A stretch of 64,000 nt of DNA from Guyanagaster necrorhizus (Eukaryota; Basidiomycota; Agaricomycetes; Agaricales; Physalacriaceae). The stretch covers positions 1,524,591-1,588,590 of the forward strand of contig NW_025064881.1 of NCBI RefSeq assembly GCF_019112545.1, written 5' to 3'. Both the position numbers and the translations under genes were made by a program. Within the stretch, counting starts at the first letter, position 1. Every line of letters starts with the position of its first letter. The notes beneath the pieces are model-generated. The model was not told where the DNA came from, did no database searches, and worked only from the letters and a program-made list of their open reading frames with translations. Below are positions 35,915-46,556 of the stretch, piece after piece.

Positions 35915-36104
35915 ACATTATGAAATTGATCAAATATTACATCACAAACTGCAGAAGATCAAGACCCACAGTGGTGGAATAATGACAACTATAGATTATC
36001 TGGTTAGTTGGAAAGGCTATGGGCCTGAATCCAATCAATAGGTCAATGAAAAGTGTATGGATACAGCCAAGGCCATTTGAGACTATGAATTATTCCTGAA
36101 TTAA
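35915..36104 (+). pseudogene. TE-G chromodomain
   Basis: The frame from 35796 runs through EIDQILHHKLQKIK and DYLVSWKGYGPESNQ before a stop in place of Trp (TAG). Beyond it the helix reads NEKCMDTAKAI, and the natural end is the TAA at 36102-36104. The hydrophobic and aromatic cage positions of a chromodomain (Y, W, W) are recognisable, the last Trp being the stop. Confidence 0.85.
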
Positions 36105-36122
36105 ACTATCAGGACAATAGTC

Positions 36123-36137
36123 TTAAGGAGGGAGTAA
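36123..36137 (+). other. TE-G polypurine tract
   Basis: TTAAGGAGGGAGTAA ends directly at the 3' LTR. This seems the least decayed form of the tract in the window. Confidence 0.78.
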
Positions 36138-36607
36138 TATTATAATTTTTTCTTTATTTCATCTCTCTCTGACCAATTAACCTCTATTTATGCTTAGTCA
36201 GAGCATTTAAACAAGCACTTAAGATCATGAGATAAGGCTTAGTCATCACAACTAGGCCAAGTTGGTCATTGTCTTTTGATGCAGCAGTGTTGTCTGACAA
36301 TATACAATCAGTCTTTTATGTATAATAACAATGCCTAAGGACAATGAGCATAAAGAATGCAGCAATGCACAATAGATAGCAGTATTAATAGTCACACATG
36401 TACAGTATTTAAGGAGACTCACTCTTGCTGGAAAACCTCAGCTTTGAGCTAAAGTTTATTCTTACACTATTCTATACTCAAGCTGTTCTTCAGGCCTTGT
36501 GACACACTGATCAGAATATCTATTAAGTGAACTCAGTCAATCACCCAAAGTGCAAGGTGACTTTTGTTTATCATATGTTTCTGTTCATATGATGCTTAGG
36601 TCTAATA
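36138..36607 (+). repeat. TE-G 3' LTR
   Basis: This 470-bp LTR, the same length as its partner, has TATTATAATT at the start for TGTTATGATT. It is followed directly by TCAGG. Confidence 0.95.
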
Positions 36608-36612
36608 TCAGG

Positions 36613-37641
36613 GCCCTGAGGTCTATGGATTAGTGTCTATAGTACTAGGCTCTCTGAAAATGGGAGTTGACTGAGAAAGCTCAGACCAGAGTCTATACCA
36701 ACCCAAAGATATGCTTCTGAGGTGCTCAGCCTTGATCTTGCACTGTCAGGCTCATGCTTGCCAATTCCACTTGGCTTTTTCATAGGCTCATTGTTCCTCT
36801 GCATAGATATGGGCTGCAAGCTCACTACAAGCTTCTGAGGACTCCATATGCCCTCAGTTCTTTTGCTGCTCTTCTTGTTGTACTGCCTTGTTATAAATAA
36901 AGGGTCAGTTGAGATCTCAGCTTGAGAAGTACTGATAAATAAGCATATCTCAGATGGCTCAGTTCCTGTTGATTTTGATGAGCTGCTCAGATTCTGGTCT
37001 CTCTATTCTCTGGCTGGTCTCAGGGGATCTGTCTGGCAATAAGACAGAGCTTTGTGTGGAGATCCTATAGTTGTTGTCAGAAGAGGAATAGTTGGATCCT
37101 TGAGCCATCCTAACAGCATCAAGAGAATTTCAGGCACAGTCAGCAATCCTGTGGGTTTAAGAAGCAGTGGAAGAGTCAGAGAATAGTGACTGCTTGAAGA
37201 AGTCTGATGTCTGATAGGAGATCCTTGTCTTCATGATTAGAGACTAGGGGCAGTACCCATGGATTTCAGAATCCTGTGAGTGTTTCTATTTCTGCTTGTT
37301 AGTCTGAGTCAAGGGAGGTATCTGTATCCTTCCTTTTCTTGAATGTTCCCTTGATGTGGGCTGCTAGATCCAGCTTCTGGTATGGGGCTTGTCATAGGCT
37401 AATGGGACATTTGTTGGGATTCTGAAATGTCATGTAAAAGTAGGTCAGGAGTAACATTGCAGAGAATATGTCAGATGTGTTAGAATTCTTGATAGTGTCT
37501 GATGGCCCAGACAGTGATTGATTGACATCTCTGGCACAGCTGGATGATCACTAATAATTCTAAGAGTGTTCCAATGATGAAAGCAAGGAGTTTGAAGAAC
37601 TCTCAGTCAAAGTTCAGATCTGTTGAGTTGATTGAGAGCAT
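36613..37641 (-). pseudogene. TE-F gag N-terminal extension (degenerate)
   Basis: This is the first 1029 bases of TE-F Gag on the minus strand, with the start ATG at 37641-37639. It covers the hydrophobic start (about 37590-37540), a degraded serine-rich part and the glutamine/glutamate-rich stretch near 36860. It ends where TE-G is inserted. Confidence 0.75.
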
Positions 37642-37698
37642 TCAGTTTTCTCCACACTATAGTGCATGAGAAAAGAGAAGTAGAAGCTTTAAGCTAAT

Positions 37699-38169
37699 TG
37701 TTAGACTCAAGCCATACATAATCAGAGACATGTGATAAACTAGCATGCCTTTGCATTCAAGACTTCCACTAGAGTTCACTTATTGTGCTTTATTGACCAA
37801 TATGCTTCAAGGCCTTTAGAAGTAGCTTGAGAGTAGAATAAGAAAGAATAAACTTTAGCTCAAAGCTGAGGGTTACCAGCAAGAGTGAACCTCCGTATAT
37901 ACTGTACATGCCATGGATAAATATACTACTGCCTATTGTACATTGCTGAGTCCTTTGTGCTCATTGTGCTTAGGCATCACTACTGTACACAAAAGGTTTA
38001 TTGTGTATTGTTGGGCAATATTGTTACATTGAAAGACAATGACTGACTAGGCTTATTGTGATGACTAAGCCTATCCTATGGTCTCAAGTGCTAGTTTAAG
38101 CACTCTGACTAAGCATAAATAGGAGTTAATTCATAGAAAAAAAAGAGAAAAAGTAGAAAAATTGTAACA
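37699..38169 (-). repeat. TE-F 5' LTR
   Basis: This 471-bp LTR is bordered inside by the primer site at 37684-37698 (ATTAGCTTAAAGCTT on the minus strand) and outside by CCAGA. Confidence 0.93.
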
Positions 38170-38174
38170 CCAGA

Positions 38175-38426
38175 ATCTCCCTGATAACTTCTTTGATGAT
38201 GTGCCCTCTGACAATTCCTCTCTCTCAGCACACAGTATTAGAGACCATGCTAGAGACTCCCTTAATATCTCTAGAATAGCTCTAAGACTTGAACCCATTT
38301 TACCTGCAAACTCTGAATATGAGTCCCTCTACATGATCTCACAGTCCAGTCTGCATTTTCAGTCTGAAACTCTCTACTCCCTGAATATGAAATCTGGAAT
38401 GGGACACATCAGTTAGGGCCCAACAG
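38175..38426 (+). pseudogene. TE-E gag fragment between TE-F and TE-H
   Basis: This piece of 252 bp matches the Gag extension of TE-G around 29345-29610, with stretches such as a Thr/Ser-rich ARDSLN run. It ends with AACAG, the target duplication of TE-H. It joins the piece starting at 52373. Confidence 0.75.
38422..38426. repeat. Target-site duplication AACAG of TE-H
   Basis: AACAG at 38422-38426 matches AATAG at 52368-52372 with one C-to-T change. The flanks, when joined, follow the Gag order of TE-G, so the two outer LTRs belong to one insertion event despite the rearranged interior. Confidence 0.78.
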
Positions 38427-38882
38427 TGTTAGATCTAGGCAACATGTGACCACTAATACATAATAAACAACCACTGTATTGAGTTTGTACAGTTATGGTT
38501 GAGTTCACTAAGTGTAGCAGAGATGCATCTCAAGGTTAATGCAATAGTTGACTTGAGATTAAGTGGTATAAATAAAGGATAGTTCAAAACTAGGGATACA
38601 TAGTGTTAACTATACTACTTATATATCATTCATTATTTGGATAAATATAATGCTACCTATTGTGAATGTCTGTCCTATGGTGCTCATTGTCTTAGAGTGT
38701 TATGGTTACCTATAAAAGTCAAATTGTATCATAGTCAGAGCATCACTATATGTCACAAAACAATGATCAATTGATCAATTGTGCTGACTAAGACTGTCCT
38801 ATGGTCTTAAGTGCTGGTTCTAGACACTCTGACTAAGCATAAGATAGAGGTAAAGAGAATAAAAGAAAGAAAAATTATAACA
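38427..38882 (-). repeat. 3' LTR of TE-H/TE-I, subfamily B
   Basis: The LTR is 456 bp. Its inner side has the purine tract complement (TTACCCCCTCCTTAAG at 38883-38898). The self-primer stretch is of type B (AGTTTTGAACT in element sense). It may be a product of recombination between the TE-H and TE-I 3' LTRs. Confidence 0.85.
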
Positions 38883-41800
38883 TTACCCCCTCCTTAAGAC
38901 CATTATCCTGATAGCTTAATTAAGAGAAAGTTCATAATCCTGTATAGCCTCTGCTGTGTCCATCCATTTTTCATTTACCCACTGGTTAGATTTAAAACTG
39001 TAGCTCTTCCAACTGACTAGATAGTCGACTGTCATTGTTGTTCCACTGCCACATGCTTTGACTTTTCATAACTTGTGATTTAATACTTGATTAATTTTGT
39101 AATGTTCTTTGTTGTTGATCAGATTGGATGACAGTAAAGGTGGGTGTTTCTGATTTAAGAACATGAGAGCAACATAGAGTGTTAATAATGATTCATTAAA
39201 GACATTATAGATCTACTAATGATTAGACAAGCAAAAGCAATATGCTGAGATTCCTACTTTTTCTAGGATGAGAAAGAGACCCATGCACTTGTTGTCCAGC
39301 TTTCACTTCAGATGCAGAAGGTGGAGGTTGCTGGTATCAAGCCAGACTTTATCATTAGTAGTGTAGAAATAGGCCATGCACTGATGAGCATTATAATGCT
39401 TTTTTATTGTGGCAGCAGCTTTCTGCAGTGTAATATGGGTTTTATTATAGATTTTTGTCATTATTCTGACAAAATCTGAGAAGGCAGGTGTGGTTATATG
39501 GGCCTGTGTTGTTTCAGCCATGTGAGGGTGTCAACTGTGGTTCACAAAAAATAGTATCTTGCTGGTTGCTAAGTGAACTCAGTTGTTGTATTGAAAGGCT
39601 GCAAGCATCAGCCACTCTATCCAATCATCTTATTGATAGTTAATAAAAAGACAAAGGTACTTTTCCACTTCTTGATTGGCCCTCTCCATTTGCCTATCAG
39701 TCTGGGGGTGGTATGCTATTGATGTGTTCCAGTAGGTGTTTAGAAGTTAGTAGAGGTCATCTAAAAACTTGAAGATGAATTGTGGTCCCCAATCTGAGAT
39801 GACCATCTGTAGTATGCTATACTTGGTATAAATCTCATCATATAAAATCTTGGCTCATTCTTCTGAGGTTAATTTAGAAGAGCAGATAATTGGAATGATC
39901 ATCTTAGAGAATCAATCAACTATAATGATAATGACATCATAGCCATTATATTCAGAGAGTCCAGTGATCATGTCAACTGAGATATGGGTCCAAGGTGTTG
40001 ATGGAACCTCATTGGGGTGTAGAGGAGTAGCCTTAGCTTGAGTTGTGGCTTTTTCTCATTGGTATGCCTTGCATCTCTTAATATAGCATTCAATATCTTA
40101 TCCCAACTTAGGCTATCAGTACTCCTGTAATACTAATTCTTTGGTTTTTGCTATTCCTGGATATTCTCAGGTGGCATAGTCATGGCATATGGCAATGATT
40201 TTCTCACACAATATCTGATCTCATGGTATGTAGATCTGTCTGTCATAATAGATCATCCCTCCTTTTTTTGTCATTCTTTGTTTATGATTTGGAGACAGAG
40301 CTACATGTTGGTCTCATTTACTGATGTCTCTAGTCACACTCTTGATCTGCTTATGGATCTCTTCTTCTGTTGGCATAATTATTATGCAAAAATATTCCAA
40401 TCACAGCAATGTCACTCTCTTATTGTCATGTCTGCCCTGATTATGATCAGCCCTCTAGCTGAGAAGGTCAGCCTTTTTATTTGCAGTTCCAGTCTTGTGG
40501 TGTAGCATATATGAGTATTGGCTGAGCTCTATCATCTAGTGCACTTATCACTGATTGAGTTTCTGAGACTGTTGAAAGTATCAAAGATTCTGGTGGTCAG
40601 TCCAGATCTCAAACAACTGGGCTGCTCCAATAAGATAATACTGTCATTCTTCAAGTGTGAGCATTATAGCAAGTAGTTTTTTGTCATATATTTCATAATT
40701 CTGCTCTGTCACTATTAGGGCCTTGGATAGAAAGGCTATGGGTCACCACCTCTCTTCCTGCTCCTGGGATAGTACAGCTCTGATCACATCCTTGCTTGAG
40801 TCTGCCTCTACTCAAAATTTGCTATCCTAGTCAGGAATAGCTAATACAACATCTTTCACTAGCTGCTGCTTCAAGTCATTGAATGCTGACTACTGAGATA
40901 GTTCTCATACCCATGGAGCATTGCTGGTTAGTTGTATCATGGGTCTGATGATCCTGCTGTAGTCCTTGATGAATCATCAGTAGAAGTTCATGAATCCAAG
41001 GAATGATTGGAGCTTCTTCTTTCTTGTTAGCTCTAGCCATTCTGTCACTCTGGCTATTTTGACTGGATCCATCCAGATGCTCCCTTCACTGATGATAACT
41101 CTAAGGTATTTGGTTTATAGCACCTCAAATTTGCACCTCTCCACTTTCAGGAATAATTTGTGCTTCCTCATCAGGGTGAATACCTGGCAAACCAGCTTTT
41201 GATGCTCCTCCTTTATCTTAGACATGATTAAAATGTCATTCAAGTAAATGGTTACTTTCCCAGTGGCAATGAGTTCCTTGAATATATTGTTCATCATCCA
41301 CTGGAAAGTTATGAGAGAGTTGGTTAATATGAAGAATATAACCATTGATTTAAACAACCTCCAATTAGTCTGGAAAGCAGCCTTCCATTTGTCTCCTTCC
41401 TTGATTCAGATATTGTTGTACTTTCACTGGATGTCAAGCTTAGTGTAATATTTGGCACCCTGTAGCTTATCCATCAACTTCAAGATTAAGAGAAGTGGGT
41501 AGCGATTTTTAATTGTCATTTCATTGAGCTTCTGATAATCTTAGACCAATCAGAGTTTACCATTCTTCTTGTTAACAAAGAAGAAGGAGGAAGCCATTGG
41601 GGATTTTGAGGGTTAGATTCATCCAGAGAAGAGGTTCTCTTCTAGGAACCTATTGAGTTTCTGTTGCTTGTGATTTCTAAGTGGGTATATCTTGCAGTTG
41701 AGATTGGTATCCACATTTGAGATCAATTCAATGATGTGATCCTATAGTTTAGGCTCTGGGAGTTTATCAAAACTTTCTTTCTTGAAGAGATCCCTGAAAT

Positions 41801-42320
41801 CTTGCACCCACTCTGATACCATTTCTTCAAATGACTTCTTCTCCTTCTGTTTGTGTACCCTTGCTGCTAATTCATTAGCATAGTGGGTGGCATGAATATG
41901 GATCTCTTTTTGTAGGTTGATGATGAGAATAGTTTCTCCATCTTCTATTTTCTCATCTCATCTGTCCTCAGAATCCTTGTCCAGTAACTTGAAAGGAATT
42001 TTTCAGCATTTGCATCAGGCAAATGTCACATTCCCAGTCTTTCAGTTGATCAGCAGGTTATGCTAAATCAATCAGTCATATCCTAGAAATATCTCTTTGG
42101 TCCTCAGGTTGGTCATGGCCAGGTTGATCCATTCAAAATAATCTCCAATCATAAGTCAGAGTTCAATGAACTTGATAACCAAGCCAGCTTGATTTTTTGT
42201 TCCATCCATGTTGTATACAGAGATGGAGGCTGCAGTAGATCTAGTGGGAAGCTGGTGCTTGTTGATAAAAGCATGATTTATTGAGCTGCTAGTGCAACCA
42301 CTGTCAACTAGGATGGTTAT
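38883..42320 (-). pseudogene. TE-I (or TE-H/TE-I hybrid) pol (degenerate)
   Basis: The chromodomain is at about 39130-38900. The integrase (about 40240-39140) keeps both Asp and the Glu. RNase H is at about 40850-40440. The reverse transcriptase is at about 41720-41000 with YLND in place of YLDD. The protease reads LVDSGCTSS, its Asp at 42305-42303. Part of the 3' end may derive from TE-H; I cannot place the crossover. Confidence 0.85.
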
Positions 42321-42699
42321 GAGTGAGCTGTCCAGTTAGTGAGGGTCTCAATTTAGGCTTTGATGGTGAGGTCTCATCCTGTTGTCTTAGTCCTGCAGAC
42401 AAACTGTCAGGGCCTGCTTAGTTCATTGAGCTATTCTAGCACCCAGCCTCTTTCTGCCTCTCACATTTCCTTGGTTATTTCATTGATAATCCTTTTAGCT
42501 TGGATCTTGTGCACTCAGTTTCTGAGTACTGCCTTTGCCACCTCCTCTGTTGGTGCCTCTTTGATAGCTCTCCACATTCATTTGGTCTTGAATGGCTGAA
42601 GCCATACTTTGGAGGTCTCTCCCTCTGTTTAGCCTATAGATATTTGAGTTTGTTTTTTTGGTGATTCTTTGGTGTGCAAAATAGAGTTTGTTTAGGGTA

Positions 42700-43842
42700 T
42701 ATTCAAATACACACATAATTTAGGCATATGTGTAACTACAGAAGTATCAGTCCATTGAGTAAATACTGTTTACACACTGTAAAGTCCTTTGGCTGATCCA
42801 ATAGAATCACTCACTGATTGGCCCTGTCTTTTATCTTTTTTACTTTTGTTTCCATGCCTAGATCTTCTTCCTCTTTTTAGAGCTTGGTGATTTGAGCCCA
42901 AATGTCCTCCTGGGTGTGTTTCTTCTTGAGGCAGTCTTTTGACATGTGGCCCATCTGTCTACAGTTGAAACACTTTTCTTCCTTCTTGAGTCAGTCTATA
43001 TCTATGGGTTTTTCTGTGCCAGTATAAGTAGTGCTGATACCTGTCTTCTGGGCCAAGTATGATAGGTTGACCATTGAGGATCCTGATTTATTTGAGCTAG
43101 TTACCTTGGATCTGGAACCTTGTGGCTGGTTAGGCTTCCAGAAATCCTGTAAGGTGGTCTGCTCCACTTTCTGCCTTTGTTGCTCCTTGTACATTTTGAT
43201 GATCCATTCCTTCCATTCATCATATCCCTTCAGGATCAGTTGTTTGATCCTGATAGCAGTGATCATCATGATATAAGAGGATGAGACTCCTCTCTTGAGG
43301 ACCTCAACTATTCTTCCATTGTCTGCCACATCATCTCATATGCCAGCAAGTTTAGCAAGCCACTCTAGCTTGTTAAAGTAATTGGATGCTGCCTTATCTC
43401 CTATTTTATACTCCTTGATCTTCTGCTTATATACTTCCTGCACTGCTGGATCAACAAATTTATCATGAAGCATCTGTTTGAAAACCAGCCAAGAGAGATA
43501 GTGATAGTGCCCCCTCATAGTTAATTGGAAGTTAGGTGAGATCAAGATCCACCAGATCTTTGCTTTGTCTTTGAGATAGGAGGCAGTGAAGACAATCTGA
43601 TTCATGTCTGTCCTGAGATAGCTGATATATACTTCAAAGTATTGTTCACAGTTGATTAGGAATTAGTTGATATCATCTGACACTCCTTTGAAGAGGTGTG
43701 GCTTTCTGAGCAGATCTGGTTTGCACTGTAGGATGACTGCATTGTCTGATAACACTCCCATCAGATTGAGCCATTCTTCAAAAGGGGGGTGCCACCACTT
43801 GGCTGGTGGTCTAGAGAATGAATAAAGAGAGGATCAATCTGT
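42700..43842 (-). pseudogene. TE-I gag, capsid and zinc knuckle (5' part missing)
   Basis: The CCHC knuckle is intact at 42972-42931 (CFNCRQMGHMSKDC). A basic linker and an open capsid stretch with KAKIWWILI follow upstream (43605-43000). The Gag sequence stops at about 43842; the central block, the extension and most of the 5' LTR are missing. Confidence 0.8.
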
Positions 43843-43872
43843 GGATAAAAGAGTAAAATGGTAAAAAATTGT
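43843..43872 (-). repeat. LTR end remnant, 5' LTR of TE-I
   Basis: About 30 bp ending AAAATTGTAACA match the outer end of an LTR. It lies between the truncated Gag of TE-I and the integrase of TE-H, so it looks like what a deletion left of the 5' LTR of TE-I. Confidence 0.6.
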
Positions 43873-45153
43873 AACAGAGGGTGATAAGCAGTGGAGGCAT
43901 TGATTCAGATTCCAAGAAGTTGATATAAGTCATTTAGAAATTTAGAGACAAATTATGGTCCACAGTCAGAGATAATGACTTGCAATATCCCATACCTAGA
44001 GTAGACTTCATTCTGAAGGATTTTGGCTCACTTTTCTGATGATAACTTGGTTGTACATATGATCAGAATGATTGCCTTGGAGAAGCAATCAACTATGACA
44101 ATGATAGCATTATAGCCATTGCAATCAGACAATCCAGTAATCATATTAATGGAAATGTGAGTCTATGGTGTCATAGAGATCTCATTCAGATGCAGTGGGG
44201 CTGACTTTGCATGCATGGATGACTTGGTTCTTTGACAGGTTTTGCACCCCCTAATGTATTTGTCAATATCTTATCTCAGCTTCAGCTATCAGTACTCTCT
44301 TAGTACCAATTTCTTGGTCTTTAAGATTCCTGGATACTCTGCTATTGCATAGTCATGGGATATAGTGATGATTTCCCCTCATAGTGCTGATTGTCAGGAT
44401 ATATAGATATATCCATCATAGAAGAGTAAGTCATCTTATCTTATGATGCCTCTCTTATGATTCAGTGATATTGCTACTCTCTGATTCTATAGACCAGACT
44501 ATCAGATTGCACTGCATATTTTTGCATAAGTCTCCTTCTCTGTTGGCATTATTATGGCATGAAAATATTCTGGCCTTAATAACACCACTTCTTTGTTGTC
44601 TCCCTTCTCCTGATCATAATCCACTTATCAGCTCAGGAGATTGGCCTTTTTGTTTGCTGTTCCTACTTTATAATATAGGATGTAGTCATATTCAGTGAGT
44701 TCAGTTACTCAATGGGCTTGTTGTTGATTCAGTTTCTAAGGAAGTCAGAAGTACCACAGGTTCTGATGGTCTATCTAGACCTTGAATGTTTGTGTCATGC
44801 CAATCAGATAATGTTGTGATTCCACTAATGCCAGCATAATTGCCAGCAACTTCTTGTTATAAATCTTGTAGTTCCTTTCTGTGGTAGATAAGGCTTTGAA
44901 AAGGAATGCTACTGGATGCTATCATCCTTCTTGCTCTTGAGAGAGAACCACTCTGATAGCTCCTTCACTTGTATCTGCCTCTACTTTAAACCTTCCATCT
45001 TAAGTAGGGATTGTCAGAATGACATCCTCAGCTAATCTCTTTTTCAGATCCCTAAAGGTAGCTTGTTGGGCAATCCTTCATGTCTAGGAGGCATTGCCAG
45101 TGAGCTGGACCATAGGTCAGATGATTTGGCTGTAGTTGTGAATAAACCTCCTA
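43873..45153 (-). pseudogene. TE-H integrase, RNase H and RT end (fragment)
   Basis: On the minus strand the integrase core carries ISINMI, the first Asp changed to Asn, and SDCGPQF with the second Asp kept; the Glu part is cut off at 43873. The HHCC part lies at about 44400-44220, RNase H at about 45000-44600 and the end of the reverse transcriptase up to 45153. The sequence goes on at 46557 after TE-J, with about 35 bp missing. Confidence 0.8.
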
Positions 45154-45497
45154 TCATTGTCTTTTGACATGATGATGCTGTCCAATAATGCACAATCAGC
45201 CTTTTGTGTACAGTAGCAATGCCCAAGGACAATGGACATAAAAGACTCAACAACATACAATAAGAAGCACTATAGTTAGTTTCACCCTTATAGTATATAA
45301 GATAGCTCACTCTCACTGGTAAATCCCCAGCTTTGAGCTAAAGTTTATCTTCACACCATTTCATTCTTGAGCCAATCCTAAGACCTTGAAGTATATTGAC
45401 TAGTATTCACAATAAGTGAACTCTGACATTCCACTCAAAGTGCAAAGTGATGTCAGTTTATCACATGTTTATAGTCACATGCAATTTAGGTCTAACA
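45154..45497 (+). repeat. TE-J truncated 5' LTR
   Basis: The first 120 bp or so of the LTR are missing. A TATATAAG box is near 45295, and AGCTTTGAGCTAA follows about 34 bp later. It ends GGTCTAACA at 45497, directly before ATTAGCTCAAAGCTT (45498-45512). Confidence 0.85.
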
Positions 45498-45554
45498 ATT
45501 AGCTCAAAGCTTCTTCTTCCCTTTCCTCACACACTATAGTGTGGAGGAAACTGA

Positions 45555-46555
45555 ATGCCTGCTGTCAACTCTAAATCTCCAAACTTTGATCAAGAGTTCC
45601 TTGAACTCTTTGCTTTCATCATTGGAACACTTTTGGACTTATTGGTGATCATACAGCTGTGCTGTGGATGTCAATCAGTTACCATCTAGGCAATCAGATA
45701 TTATCAAGAGTTCTAACATATCTAACACATTCTATGCAATATAACCTCTAACCTTTCCCTACATGACATCTCTGAATCTCAATGAACATTCCACTAGCCT
45801 GCAGTAAGCTCTCTACCCAAAGCCAGGCTTAGGCACTCATATTAAGCAGACATTCAAGAAGAAAGACCCATGTATCCTCTTCAATCCCACATTAGCAGCA
45901 GAAACTGAGACAATTATCTTGCAGGATTTTGAAACTCATGAGTTCCATTCCTCATCTCTAACCACAAGGATGAAGACCTCTCTGGAGACTTCTTTGAACA
46001 GTCTCTGTCCTCCAACTCTCTTATCATCCTAAGAACCCATAGAATTGCTGACTGTGCTTGAGACTCCCTTGATGCTATTAGAGTGGCTCAGAGACTCCAG
46101 CATCACTCCTCAGACCCCTCATCTCCCTATGGTACTCCTGTTAGAAGCCCCACTATGACTTCTCCTCTCTCTTCTGGGATCAGTGCCAGGATGGGGAGGA
46201 GTTTCTCTCAGCATGCTGACAACAAGCAACAGAGATGAGAGGAGAGGAAGAACAACAGATGAGAGAAGCCTCAGAACATGAGCAAGCATGAGATGTACTC
46301 ACCATCTACATCTTGGAGGAGTGACAGAGGGCCCTTGAGGCCACAGAGTATGACTAACAGCACTATGATCAGCAGCATACAACTGAAGCCACATGCTTCA
46401 ACAGGAGATTGCCAGACTGATATAGGCTCTGATCAGAGCTCTTACTATCCACACCTGTATTTCAGGAGCCAAGCAGTAATGATGATCATAATCTATAAGC
46501 AGATGGACCTGCTGAGGTCCTTACCACTGAAGAAGCAAGGAGAGAGAGACAAATA
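45555..46555 (+). pseudogene. TE-J gag N-terminal extension (truncated)
   Basis: The ATG is at 45555. The first part matches the hydrophobic start of the other Gag copies (a LLVIIQLC-like run near 45635). Later it is charged and glutamine-rich (about 46230-46400). It stops at about 46555, where minus-strand reverse transcriptase sequence begins. Confidence 0.72.
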
Positions 46556-46556
46556 A

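Larger units (their letters stand above)
28424..36607 (+). mobile_element. TE-G: full-length Tf1/sushi-type Ty3/gypsy element
   Basis: This complete, uninterrupted plus-strand element of 8184 bp has 470-bp LTRs at both ends and perfect TCAGG duplications. It sits in the Gag extension of TE-F in the opposite orientation and is the innermost of four layers (TE-C, TE-E, TE-F, TE-G). The Gag and chromodomain are the best preserved of the set, but the reverse transcriptase has YLNN and the integrase Glu is changed to Lys. Confidence 0.96.
21844..38169 (-). mobile_element. TE-F: full-length Ty3/gypsy element split by TE-G
   Basis: This minus-strand element has equal LTRs of 471 bp at 37699-38169 (5') and 21844-22314 (3'). 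Its Gag extension is split by TE-G with its duplication TCAGG. Without TE-G it is about 8.14 kb, the normal length. It keeps the protease DSG, the reverse transcriptase YLDD and the integrase D, D and E, but has many stops. Confidence 0.94.
45154..46555 (+). mobile_element. TE-J: truncated Ty3/gypsy element
   Basis: This plus-strand fragment starts inside an LTR (about the last 344 bp) and runs through the primer site and about 1000 bases of Gag. Both ends lack LTR termini. Left and right of it stand minus-strand TE-H reverse transcriptase sequences that nearly adjoin. It is probably the remainder of a full insertion from which the LTR start and everything after Gag were deleted. Confidence 0.75.

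Noticed and set aside
43843..43872. A complete LTR
   Set aside because: Only about 30 bp of an LTR end are present, without the rest and without a matching duplication.
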